A DNA stretch of 64,000 nt from Paracoccus aerius (GTDB lineage: Bacteria; Pseudomonadota; Alphaproteobacteria; Rhodobacterales; Rhodobacteraceae): assembly GCF_014656455.1 (NCBI RefSeq), contig NZ_BNCL01000003.1, positions 291,988 to 355,987 on the forward strand. Reading direction: 5' to 3'. Position numbers and translations under genes: made by a program. Positions 55,694 to 64,000 of the stretch are shown piece after piece. Under the pieces are notes generated by a model. It was not told where the DNA came from. It saw only the letters and a program-made list of their open reading frames with translations, and ran no database searches. The stretch's first letter is position 1, and each line of letters begins with the position of its first letter.

Positions 55694-57189
55694 CGGGTAG
55701 GACTGTGGGGCAAGGCACGAAGACGCTGTCGCAGCTTGGGCTGCGGGCAAGGGACGGGCGCGACCCGGCCATCACCGGATTGTCGCTGGACAGCCGCATG
55801 GTCAGGCCGGGCAACCTGTTCGCCGCCCTGCCGGGATCGGCGCTGCATGGCGCCGAGTTCATCCCCTATGCCCTGCGGATGGAGGCATGCGCCATCCTGA
55901 CTGACCGCACGGGCGCTGAAATGGCCGCCGGGGTGTTGTCGGGCTGGGACGGTGCGATCATCGTTGCCGAGGATCCGCGCGCCGCCCTGGCCGGTGCCGC
56001 CGCCCTGTGGTTCGAAGCGCAGCCCGACCATGTGGTGGCCGTCACCGGCACTTCGGGCAAGACCAGCGTCGCAAGCTTCACCCGCCAGATCTGGCAGCAC
56101 GGGGGCCACAAGGCGATCAGCCTGGGCACGATGGGTGTGCAGGGCGATTACCAGGCCAAGCTGGCCCATACGACGCCCGACCCCCTGACCCTGCACCGCA
56201 TCCTGGCCGAGGCCGCCGAGGCGGGCGTGACCCATGCCGCGATGGAGGCGTCCAGCCACGGCCTGGATCAGCGCCGCCTGGACGGCGTGCGGGTCGAGGC
56301 CGGGGCCTTCACGAACTTCAGCCAGGACCACCTGGATTACCACGCGGGCTTTGACGAATACTTCGCGGCCAAGGCGCTGCTGTTCAACCACATCCTGGAA
56401 GACGGCGCGGCGGCGGTCATCAACATCGACGGCGAACGCGGGCGGCAGATGCTGGACATCGCCACCGATCGCGGGCTGGCGGTCACGACCGTCGGAACGA
56501 ACGAAAACGCCATGCTGCGGATCCTGGGCCAGCGGTATGACGCGACGGGCCAGGATCTGCGGTTTTCGCTGATGGGCCAGCCGCATCTGGTCCGCCTGCC
56601 GCTGATCGGCGGCTTCCAGGCCGAAAACGTGCTGGCGGCGGTGGGGCTGGCGCTGGCGGCTGGCGATTCCGCTGAATCCGTCCTGCGCGCGCTGCCCGAA
56701 CTTCAGACCGTGCGCGGGCGGATGCAGCTTGTCGCGCAACGCGACAACGGCGCCACGGTCTTTGTCGATTATGCGCACAAGCCGGGCGCCGTGGTGGCCG
56801 CGCTGCAATCGCTGCGCCCCCATGTCATGGGCCGCATCGTCTGCGTGATCGGCGCAGGCGGCGACCGCGACCGGGGCAAGCGCCCCCTGATGGGCGAAGC
56901 CGCGCGCCAATTCGCCGATGTGGTCATCGTCACCGACGACAACCCCCGGACCGAGGATCCGGCCGCGATCCGCGCTGCAGTGATGGAGGGCGCGGGCCCC
57001 GACGCCACCGAGGTCGGCGACCGGGCCGAGGCGATCCTGCGCGGGGTCGATGCGCTGCTGCCGGGCGACGCGCTCTTGATCTGCGGCAAAGGCCACGAAA
57101 CCGGCCAGATCATCGGCAACGACGTTTACCCCTTCGACGATGCCGAACAGGCATCCGTCGCGGTTGCAGCACTGGACGGCAAGATATGA
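55690..57189 (+). CDS. murE: UDP-MurNAc-Ala-Glu ligase MurE (meso-DAP adding)
   Basis: 499 aa. P-loop GTSGKTS (about residue 120), HTTPDPLTLHR, FTNFSQDHLDYH. DDNPR (about 416) is the meso-diaminopimelate selecting motif, so the peptidoglycan is of the DAP type. It adds the third amino acid to the precursor. Start and stop overlap ftsI and murF by 4 bases (ATGA). Confidence 0.96.
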   Translation: MTGRTVGQGTKTLSQLGLRARDGRDPAITGLSLDSRMVRPGNLFAALPGSALHGAEFIPYALRMEACAILTDRTGAEMAAGVLSGWDGAIIVAEDPRAALAGAAALWFEAQPDHVVAVTGTSGKTSVASFTRQIWQHGGHKAISLGTMGVQGDYQAKLAHTTPDPLTLHRILAEAAEAGVTHAAMEASSHGLDQRRLDGVRVEAGAFTNFSQDHLDYHAGFDEYFAAKALLFNHILEDGAAAVINIDGERGRQMLDIATDRGLAVTTVGTNENAMLRILGQRYDATGQDLRFSLMGQPHLVRLPLIGGFQAENVLAAVGLALAAGDSAESVLRALPELQTVRGRMQLVAQRDNGATVFVDYAHKPGAVVAALQSLRPHVMGRIVCVIGAGGDRDRGKRPLMGEAARQFADVVIVTDDNPRTEDPAAIRAAVMEGAGPDATEVGDRAEAILRGVDALLPGDALLICGKGHETGQIIGNDVYPFDDAEQASVAVAALDGKI

Positions 57190-58568
57190 GCCTTTGGACA
57201 GCCGAGGAAGCCGCCGCCGCGACAGGCGGCCGGGCGCAGGGCGATTGGGTGGCGACAGGTGTTTCCATCGACACCCGCACGATCCGGCCGGGCGATCTGT
57301 TCGTGGCGCTGACCGATGCGCGCGACGGCCATGACTTCGTGGCGCAGGCCCTGGACAAGGGCGCAGCCGCGGCCCTCGTCAGCCGCATCCCCGATGGCGT
57401 GGCGGCGAATGCGCCGCTGCTGATCGTGCCGGACGTGCTGGCGGCGCTGGAAGGGCTGGGCCGCGCCGGGCGCAGGCGCATGACCGGCAAGGTCGTGGCC
57501 ATCACCGGCTCGGTCGGCAAGACCTCGACCAAGGACATGGCGCGGGTGGCGCTGACCGGGCAGGGGCGCATCCACGCGGCCGAGGCCAGCTATAACAACC
57601 ACTGGGGCGTGCCGCTGACCCTGGCCCGCATGCCGCGCCATACCGATTTCGCCATCATCGAGATCGGCATGAACCATCCGGGCGAGATCGCGCCCCTGTC
57701 GCGGCTTGCCCGGCCGCATGTCGCGATGATCACCACGGTCGCCGCTGCCCATCTGGAAGCCTTTGGTGCCATCGAGGGGATCGCGCGCGAGAAGGGCTCG
57801 ATCTTCGAAGGCCTGGAACCCATCGGTCATGCCATCCTGCCCGAGGATCTGCCGGTCACGCAAATCCTGCGCGACTGTGCGGATGCGGCGGGCGCCCTGG
57901 TGATGCGCTTTGGTCGAGACGGGCAGGCCAAGCTGGTGCAGGCCCGAACCGAAGACGGCGCCTTGAAGTGCCGCGCCCGGATCGGTGGCGAGACGCTGGA
58001 TTTCACCCTGCAGACCACCGGCAGCCATTTCGCGCTGAATGCGGTGGGCGTGCTGGCAGCACTTGGGGCCGCGGGCGCCGACCTCAAGGAAGCCGCCAGG
58101 CGCCTGGGCGACTGGCTGCCGCCCAAGGGCCGCGGCGCGGTCGAGGATCTGGCGGGCCTGCGCCTGATCGACGACGCCTATAACGCCAACCCGACCTCTC
58201 TGTCCGCGGGGCTTGCCACGCTGGCCGGGTTGCAGGGCGGGCGCCGGGTCGCGATCCTGGGCGACATGCTGGAACTGGGCGAGGATGAAATCGCCCTGCA
58301 TCGCGGCATGGCCGAGGACCCGGCAATGGCCCAGGTCGATCTGGTCCACAGCGCCGGCCCCCGGATGCGTCATCTTCACGACGCGCTGCCGTCCGGCAAG
58401 CGCGGCATCTGGGCGGAAACGGCGGCGGAACTGGCCGGGCGCCTGGCCGATCTGGTCGCGCCCGGCGACATCGTGCTGGTCAAGGGCTCCAAGTCCTCGA
58501 AAATCTCGACCGTTGTTGACGCCCTGCGGAAATCAGCGGAAGCGCCCGCACCTGAAACGAAAGAATAA
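57186..58568 (+). CDS. murF: UDP-MurNAc-tripeptide:D-Ala-D-Ala ligase MurF
   Basis: 460 aa. SIDTRTIRPGDLFVAL at the start, P-loop GSVGKTSTKDM (about 108), EIGMNHPGEIAPLSRLARP and DDAYNANPTSLSAGL are MurF motifs. It adds D-Ala-D-Ala to complete the pentapeptide. mraY follows after 3 bases. Confidence 0.96.
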   Translation: MSLWTAEEAAAATGGRAQGDWVATGVSIDTRTIRPGDLFVALTDARDGHDFVAQALDKGAAAALVSRIPDGVAANAPLLIVPDVLAALEGLGRAGRRRMTGKVVAITGSVGKTSTKDMARVALTGQGRIHAAEASYNNHWGVPLTLARMPRHTDFAIIEIGMNHPGEIAPLSRLARPHVAMITTVAAAHLEAFGAIEGIAREKGSIFEGLEPIGHAILPEDLPVTQILRDCADAAGALVMRFGRDGQAKLVQARTEDGALKCRARIGGETLDFTLQTTGSHFALNAVGVLAALGAAGADLKEAARRLGDWLPPKGRGAVEDLAGLRLIDDAYNANPTSLSAGLATLAGLQGGRRVAILGDMLELGEDEIALHRGMAEDPAMAQVDLVHSAGPRMRHLHDALPSGKRGIWAETAAELAGRLADLVAPGDIVLVKGSKSSKISTVVDALRKSAEAPAPETKE

Positions 58569-58571
58569 CCG

Positions 58572-59654
<1,083 letters not shown>

Positions 59655-59709
59655 TCTTCATCTTGGCTTAAATTTCCTCGGGGGCTCCGGGGGCAGACAG
59701 CCCCCGGCC
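59655..59709 (-). repeat. Dispersed intergenic palindromic element, copy E
   Basis: On the minus strand GGCCGGGGG, loop CTGTCTG, CCCCCGG is followed by AGCCCCCGAGGAAATTTAAG and CCAAGATGAAGA. It lies inside the dcw cluster between mraY and murD. Confidence 0.75.
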
Positions 59710-59729
59710 TTATTCGAAAGGTCGTGCTG

Positions 59730-61133
59730 ATGATTCCGGTTCAAGGTGTCGAAGGACAAACCATCGCCGTTCTGGGCCTCGGCCGTTCCGGCAAGGCCAC
59801 GGCTGCGGCCTTGGCCGCAGGCGGCGCGACGGTCATCGCTTGGGACGACGGCAATGACACGCGAGATGCCGCCGCAGCCGATGGTCTGACCATCACCGAC
59901 CTGACGCGCGACGACGCCTGGACGGGCGTGGCCGCGCTGATCACCAGCCCCGGCATCCCGCATCTGTATCCCAAGCCGCATCCCGTGATCGCCAAGGCCT
60001 ATGCCCTGGGCGTGCCCGTCGACAACGATATCGGCCTGTTCTTCCGCAGCTACGCCACCGCCGATTGGGAAGGCTTCGACCGCGCCCCCCGCGTGATTGC
60101 GGTGACCGGGTCGAACGGCAAATCGACCACCACCGCGCTGATCCACCACATCCTGACCGAGGCAGGCCGGCCCACGCAAATGGGCGGCAATATCGGCACC
60201 GGCGTGCTGTCCCTGGAACCCGCCATCGACGGAGAGGTCGTGGTGCTGGAACTGTCCAGCTACCAGACCGAACTCGCGCGCGCGCTGACGCCCGACGTCG
60301 CGGTCTTCACCAACCTTTCGCCCGACCACCTTGACCGCCACGGTGGGCCCGGCGGCTATTTCGCGGCCAAGCGGCGGTTGTTTTCCGAAGGCGGTCCCGA
60401 CCGCGCGGTGATCGGCATCGACGAGATCGAGGGGCTGTATCTGGCGAACCAATTGTCGATGGGACCGGCTGACGACCGGGTGATCCGCGTATCCTCGGGG
60501 CAGAAGCTGGACGGGACGGCCTGGTCGGTCTTCGCGCGCAAGGGATTCCTGTCCGAATACCGCAAGGGGCGGCAGGCGGCTTCCATTGATCTGCGAGAGG
60601 TTCGGGGCCTTCCCGGCGCGCATAACCACCAGAATGCCTGCGCGGCCTATGCCGCCTGCCGCGCCGTCGGCCTTGCCCCGCGCGAGATCGAGGCGGCCTT
60701 CCACAGCTTCGCGGGCCTGCCGCATCGCAGCCAGACCGTGGCCGAGATCGGCGGCGTCCGCTTTGTGAACGATTCGAAGGCCACCAATGTCGATGCGGCG
60801 GCCAAGGCCTTGCAGGCCTTCGACCGGATCCGCTGGATCGCCGGCGGCCTTGGCAAGGAAGGCGGCATCGGCGCGCTTGCCCCCCATCTGGACCGCGTGA
60901 CGAAGGCCTATCTGATCGGCCATTCCGCCCGCGACTTTGCCTTGGAAATCGGCCAGACCCCCTACGAGATCGCCGAGACGATAGAGGCCGCCGTTGCCCG
61001 CGCCGCAGCCGAGGCCCAGCCGGGCGAAACCGTCCTGCTTGCCCCCGCTGCCGCCAGTTTCGACCAGTACCCGAACTTCGAGAAGCGTGGCGAGCATTTC
61101 ACTGATCTGGTCAAGGCGCTGGCGTCGCGCTGA
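59730..61133 (+). CDS. murD: UDP-MurNAc-L-Ala:D-Glu ligase MurD
   Basis: 467 aa. The N-terminal Rossmann start [17 protein letters not shown]-loop [14 protein letters not shown] (about 127), [12 protein letters not shown] and [13 protein letters not shown] are MurD motifs. It adds D-Glu to UDP-MurNAc-Ala. I chose the ATG at 59730 with GAAAGG 8 bases upstream rather than the GTG at 59724. The dcw cluster leaves strand-consistent genes here; ftsW and murG lie outside or elsewhere. Confidence 0.95.
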   Translation: MIPVQGVEGQTIAVLGLGRSGKATAAALAAGGATVIAWDDGNDTRDAAAADGLTITDLTRDDAWTGVAALITSPGIPHLYPKPHPVIAKAYALGVPVDNDIGLFFRSYATADWEGFDRAPRVIAVTGSNGKSTTTALIHHILTEAGRPTQMGGNIGTGVLSLEPAIDGEVVVLELSSYQTELARALTPDVAVFTNLSPDHLDRHGGPGGYFAAKRRLFSEGGPDRAVIGIDEIEGLYLANQLSMGPADDRVIRVSSGQKLDGTAWSVFARKGFLSEYRKGRQAASIDLREVRGLPGAHNHQNACAAYAACRAVGLAPREIEAAFHSFAGLPHRSQTVAEIGGVRFVNDSKATNVDAAAKALQAFDRIRWIAGGLGKEGGIGALAPHLDRVTKAYLIGHSARDFALEIGQTPYEIAETIEAAVARAAAEAQPGETVLLAPAAASFDQYPNFEKRGEHFTDLVKALASR

Positions 61134-61142
61134 AGGTGGCGG

Positions 61143-61211
61143 GGCAGGGGCGCTCGTGCCCCTTCGGCCGCAAGCGGCCTTCACCCCCGAGGATATTCTG
61201 GCACGGAAGAT
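61143..61211 (+). repeat. Dispersed intergenic palindromic element, copy F
   Basis: Hairpins AGGGGC-GCTCGT-GCCCCT and GGCCG-CAAG-CGGCC are followed by ACCCCCGAGGATATTCTGG and CACGGAAGATG. It lies between convergent murD and the enoyl-CoA hydratase gene. Confidence 0.72.
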
Positions 61212-61216
61212 GGGCG

Positions 61217-62002
61217 TCAGGACCAGCTTGGCCGACGCTTTTCCAGGAATGCTGCCATGCCTTCTGCCGTATCGGGCAGCAGGATGTTCTGGCACATCGT
61301 CGTGCCAGCCGTCGCATAAGCCTCGGCCAAGCCCAAGCGCAACTGGTCGTGGAAGGTGCGCTTGCCCAGGCGGATTGCCTGCGGAAGCTTGGCCGCTATG
61401 GCCGCGGCCATCTGCATGGCGGCTTCGGTCAGCACTTCGGGCGCGACAACGCGATTGACCAGGCCAAGCTGGTGCGCGCGGGCAGCGTCGATGAACTCGC
61501 CCGTCACCAGCATCTCGAATGCGGCCTTGGGCGGGATGGCGCGGGTCAGCGCCACCATCGGTGTCGAGCAGAACAGGCCGATATTGACGCCGTTCACCCC
61601 GAAGCGCGCACCCTCGGCCGCGACGGCCATGTCGCAGGAAGCGACGAGCTGGCAACCGGCGGCAGTGGCGATGCCCTGAACCTCGGCGATGACAGGCTGG
61701 GGCAGGGCGGGAATCATCTGCATCATCCGGGCGCAGCTGTTGAACAGATCCGCGAAGGCTGCACCGCCGCCGTCCCCACCGTCGCGCGCCGCCTGCATCT
61801 GGCGCAGGTCATGGCCCGCGCAGAAGGCCTTGCCGCTGGCCGCCAATATGACCACCCGCACCCCGTCGTCCCTGGCGATGCTGTCCAGTTGGGCGGTCAG
61901 CGCCTCGATCATCTCGACCGACAGGGCGTTATAATTGGTGGGGCTGTTCAGCACCAGGCGGGCGATGTGGTCCTTGTCCTGCCGCAGGATCAGGTCTGGC
62001 AT
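61217..62002 (-). CDS. Enoyl-CoA hydratase/isomerase family protein
   Basis: 261 aa crotonase-fold protein. LNSPTNYNALSVEMIEALTA, ASGKAFCAGHDLRQM (oxyanion loop) and AAGCQLVASCDMAVAAEGA (second oxyanion strand) are clear. The second catalytic Glu position reads differently from classical hydratases (GVNGVNIGLF in place of an -PE-lG- motif), so the exact reaction is uncertain. The start MPDLILRQDKDH at 62002 has GGGAGA upstream. Divergent from a thioesterase gene. Confidence 0.88.
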   Translation of the reverse strand: MPDLILRQDKDHIARLVLNSPTNYNALSVEMIEALTAQLDSIARDDGVRVVILAASGKAFCAGHDLRQMQAARDGGDGGGAAFADLFNSCARMMQMIPALPQPVIAEVQGIATAAGCQLVASCDMAVAAEGARFGVNGVNIGLFCSTPMVALTRAIPPKAAFEMLVTGEFIDAARAHQLGLVNRVVAPEVLTEAAMQMAAAIAAKLPQAIRLGKRTFHDQLRLGLAEAYATAGTTMCQNILLPDTAEGMAAFLEKRRPSWS

Positions 62003-62059
62003 CTTGATCTCCCTCGCTTCTTGGCGAAAGCCTATGCCGCGACGGGCAAGGGGGAAAGC

Positions 62060-62485
62060 ATGGATATCGTGATGGACGGGCAGGCGCTGAATGCCTTTCT
62101 GGCGGCAGAGTTCCCGCAGGTCGCGGACGACTACAGGATCGAGACCGTCGGACCCCAAGGCCTGGTCGCGCGCCTGCGGGTGGGCAACCAGCACCTGCGC
62201 CCGGGCGGCACGGTCAGCGGCCCGTCGATCTTTGCCCTTGCCGACATCGGTATCTATTGCGCGATCCTGTCGCGGATCGGTCCGGTGGCCTTGGCGGTGA
62301 CAACGAATGCATCGGTCGATTTCATGCGCAAGCCTGCCGCTGGGCGTGACCTGCTGGCCGAATGCCGGATCCTGAAGCTGGGCCGCAGCCTTGCCGTCGC
62401 AGAAGCCCTCGTCTTTTCCGATGGCACCGAGGATCCTGCGGCCCGCTGTTCCATGACTTACTCGATTCCGCCAAAAAGAGCCTAA
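62060..62485 (+). CDS. PaaI-type hotdog thioesterase
   Basis: 141 aa. GLVARLRVGNQHLRPGGTVSGP, then SIFALADIGIYCAILSRIG and TNASVDFMRKPAAG, match the hotdog fold of the PaaI/YigI group, which hydrolyses acyl-CoA esters. GGGGGAAAGC precedes the ATG at 62060. The substrate is unknown; its divergent neighbour is an enoyl-CoA hydratase. Confidence 0.85.
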   Translation: MDIVMDGQALNAFLAAEFPQVADDYRIETVGPQGLVARLRVGNQHLRPGGTVSGPSIFALADIGIYCAILSRIGPVALAVTTNASVDFMRKPAAGRDLLAECRILKLGRSLAVAEALVFSDGTEDPAARCSMTYSIPPKRA

Positions 62486-62503
62486 AACAGCATCCTGCGT
62501 TGT

Positions 62504-62517
62504 GGTATCTTGATACC
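62504..62517. promoter_or_regulatory. Perfect palindrome GGTATC-TT-GATACC
   Basis: It lies between the thioesterase stop and the rplM promoter, in an AT-rich stretch. It is operator-like in size and symmetry. No regulator can be named. Confidence 0.4.
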
Positions 62518-62565
62518 TAAATCGCAAGCCATTGTTTGCAATACGAATAACGACCAACTGCACGC

Positions 62566-62594
62566 TTGACGGAAGGGGCGTGATGGCAGATACA
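62566..62594 (+). promoter_or_regulatory. Probable rplM-rpsI promoter
   Basis: TTGACG (62566-62571), 17 bases, GATACA (62589-62594). The -35 box is the alphaproteobacterial consensus; the -10 box is a partial match. It leaves a leader of about 33 bases before rplM. Confidence 0.5.
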
Positions 62595-62633
62595 CCGCCA
62601 TCTCGGATTTTGACGACCCTGAAGGGACGAAAG

Positions 62634-63098
62634 ATGAAAACCTATACCGCGAAACCGGCGGAGATCGAGAAGAAGTGGATCCTGATCGACGCCGAGGGCG
62701 TCGTTCTGGGCCGCCTCGCCACGATCGTCGCCAATCGCCTGCGCGGCAAGCACAAGCCGACCTTCACCCCCCACATGGACATGGGTGACAATGTCATCAT
62801 CATCAACGCCGACAAGGTGCAGATGACCGGCAACAAGCGCGACGACAAGAAATACTACTGGCACACCGGCCACCCGGGCGGCATCAAGCACCGCACCGCC
62901 CGTCAGGTGCTGGAAGGCGCCCATCCCGAACGCGTGGTGATCAAGGCCGTCGAGCGCATGATCAGCCGCAACAAGCTGGGCAAGCAGCAGATGACCCATC
63001 TGCGCGTTTATGCCGGTACGGAACACCCGCACGAGGCGCAGCAGCCCGAAGTTCTGGACGTCAAGGTCCTGAACGCCAAGAACACCCGGAGCGCGTGA
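62634..63098 (+). CDS. rplM: 50S ribosomal protein L13
   Basis: 154 aa. [40 protein letters not shown] and [19 protein letters not shown] are L13 motifs. The start at 62634 fits the family and has AAGGGACGAAAG upstream; the 34 codons upstream belong to the leader. It is followed after 2 bases by rpsI, the universal pair. Confidence 0.97.
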   Translation: MKTYTAKPAEIEKKWILIDAEGVVLGRLATIVANRLRGKHKPTFTPHMDMGDNVIIINADKVQMTGNKRDDKKYYWHTGHPGGIKHRTARQVLEGAHPERVVIKAVERMISRNKLGKQQMTHLRVYAGTEHPHEAQQPEVLDVKVLNAKNTRSA

Positions 63099-63100
63099 TT

Positions 63101-63604
63101 ATGGCCGAAGACATCAAAAGCCTCGACGATCTGAAATCCGTCGTGTCGGGCACTGCCGCCGTGGCGGAAGCCCCCGTCCGTCGCGAAGCGCAGCGCGACC
63201 AGCTGGGTCGTTCCTATGCGACCGGCAAGCGCAAGGACGCGGTTGCCCGCGTCTGGGTCAAGCCCGGCTCGGGCAAGTTCCTGATCCGCAACAACAAGGG
63301 CGAATACGTCGACTACACGCTGTATTTCGCCCGCCCGGTCTTGCAGATGATCCTGCGCCAGCCGTTCGACGTTGCTGGTGTTGCGGGCCAGTACGACGTC
63401 ATGGCGACCGTCAGCGGCGGTGGCTTGTCGGGCCAGGCCGGTGCAGTCAAGCACGGCATCAGCCAGGCGCTGCAACTGCACGAACCTGCGCTGCGCGCCG
63501 CGCTGAAGGCCGCGGGCTTCCTGACCCGCGATGCGCGTGTCGTGGAACGGAAGAAATACGGCAAGGCCAAGGCTCGCCGCAGCTTCCAGTTCTCGAAGCG
63601 CTGA
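63101..63604 (+). CDS. rpsI: 30S ribosomal protein S9
   Basis: 167 aa. An N-terminal extension of about 35 residues typical of alphaproteobacteria precedes [40 protein letters not shown] and the C-terminal [11 protein letters not shown] follow. The C-terminal Lys-Arg contacts the P-site tRNA. ATG at 63101 preferred over the GTG at 63095. A strong terminator follows. Confidence 0.97.
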   Translation: MAEDIKSLDDLKSVVSGTAAVAEAPVRREAQRDQLGRSYATGKRKDAVARVWVKPGSGKFLIRNNKGEYVDYTLYFARPVLQMILRQPFDVAGVAGQYDVMATVSGGGLSGQAGAVKHGISQALQLHEPALRAALKAAGFLTRDARVVERKKYGKAKARRSFQFSKR

Positions 63605-63627
63605 TACGGGCGACCTGCAACTCCAGA

Positions 63628-63658
63628 AGGCGCGACCTGCAAGGGTCGCGCCTTTTTC
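63628..63658 (+). terminator. Rho-independent terminator of rplM-rpsI
   Basis: AGGCGCGACC, loop TGCAAG, GGTCGCGCCT, then TTTTCG. The 10-bp stem is perfect and lies 24 bases after the rpsI stop. Confidence 0.92.
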
Positions 63659-64000
63659 GTTTGCCATGCCACCAATCCTTCATGATCGCGTTACAGACGC
63701 AGAGGATGCTGCCCGGATGTTAGGCAACATCCCACGTTTTGGCGCTGGAACAGCAATGGAAGGATGTCCGGCCGGGGAATCGCTCTAACATAGCGACAGG
63801 GATTCGCCTTGAAACGGGGCGGGGGGCACCGGCCGCCGTGCAAATGGGCCAGGGGCCACGTGGAAATATTGTGTCTACTCAAGCCGTTGCGAGAAATCTT
63901 CTTGCAAGGCCAAAATTCCCTCTTGCTCTCTGTCTTTGTCCTCCGTAAATACCGCTTCACCGAAGGCGGGAACGCTGGCGGGACGGAACGGAAGCGGGAT
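63659..64000. other. Right-end region without a supported gene
   Basis: About 340 bases, less GC-rich than the rest. Short open frames exist on both strands (for example 63691-63960 minus and 63739-63948 plus), but none has a convincing ribosome site, codon use or recognisable product. It may be the upstream region of a gene beyond the window. Confidence 0.4.

Overview
The window is chromosomal DNA of a high-GC alphaproteobacterium, most likely a Paracoccus-like member of the Rhodobacteraceae. The evidence is the ctaC-ctaB-small gene-ctaG-ctaE order, the ethylmalonyl-CoA pathway genes ccr and ecm, a lipoyl domain on the pyruvate dehydrogenase E1 beta subunit, a MipZ division ATPase, and a DUF1127 gene followed by CcsR-type (CCUCCUCCC) hairpin RNAs. 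I see no phage, IS element, CRISPR, tRNA or rRNA. Genes are packed tightly, with many ATGA, GTGA or TGATG overlaps.

Layout. 1-4.0 kb (minus): hypothetical-ybgC-tolQ-tolR-tolA, with tolA cut by the left edge. 4.1-6.1 kb: 3-oxoacid CoA-transferase scoAB facing a PAS/LuxR regulator. 6.3-11.7 kb (minus): topA, dprA, tldD. 11.9-21.2 kb (plus): cytochrome c oxidase assembly and subunit genes, surf1, thrC, an M16 peptidase, a GNAT enzyme, a FAD-linked oxidase and a DUF3140 gene. 21.2-26.2 kb: apt, flavin reductase, GNAT, EcsC-like, a RecD-like helicase and two tandem small Cys-containing proteins. 26.2-29.7 kb: divergent ccr and ecm. 29.8-34.1 kb (minus): ffh-chorismate mutase-rpsP-rimM-trmD-rplS-rpmE. 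34.2-43.6 kb: a secreted TonB-C-like protein, azoR/LysR, a CMD-family protein, an EamA transporter, mipZ, an RND efflux pair and a PfpI protein. 43.7-49.1 kb (minus): pdhA-pdhB-pdhC, ftsB, rlmJ and DUF2945. 49.1-50.0 kb (minus): the DUF1127 gene and a 14-hairpin RNA array. 50.3-61.1 kb (plus): mrp, a long leader, then the dcw cluster mraZ-rsmH-ftsL-ftsI-murE-murF-mraY-murD. 61.2-63.6 kb: an enoyl-CoA hydratase, a PaaI-type thioesterase, rplM and rpsI.

The most remarkable segment is 49124-49755. On the minus strand, directly downstream of a DUF1127 (CcaF1-like) gene, fourteen consecutive hairpins each present a CCTCCTCCC-type loop. They fall into blocks separated by a conserved 22-23 nt spacer. 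Two blocks are a 183-bp tandem duplication with one difference, and that difference turns an A-U pair into a G-U wobble. The last hairpin is followed by a T-rich tract and looks like the terminator. The RNA family is known (four copies, CcsR1-4, in Rhodobacter sphaeroides); an array this large and its block structure look unusual.

A second RNA element lies in the 614-bp leader of the dcw cluster. It has direct TGGGA repeats at 10-bp spacing (MraZ-box-like), a structured region, and a strong internal terminator just before mraZ, matching the arrangement of the sRNA UpsM. A third theme is a dispersed palindromic intergenic element, in six copies, with a GAGGATATTT-like flank.
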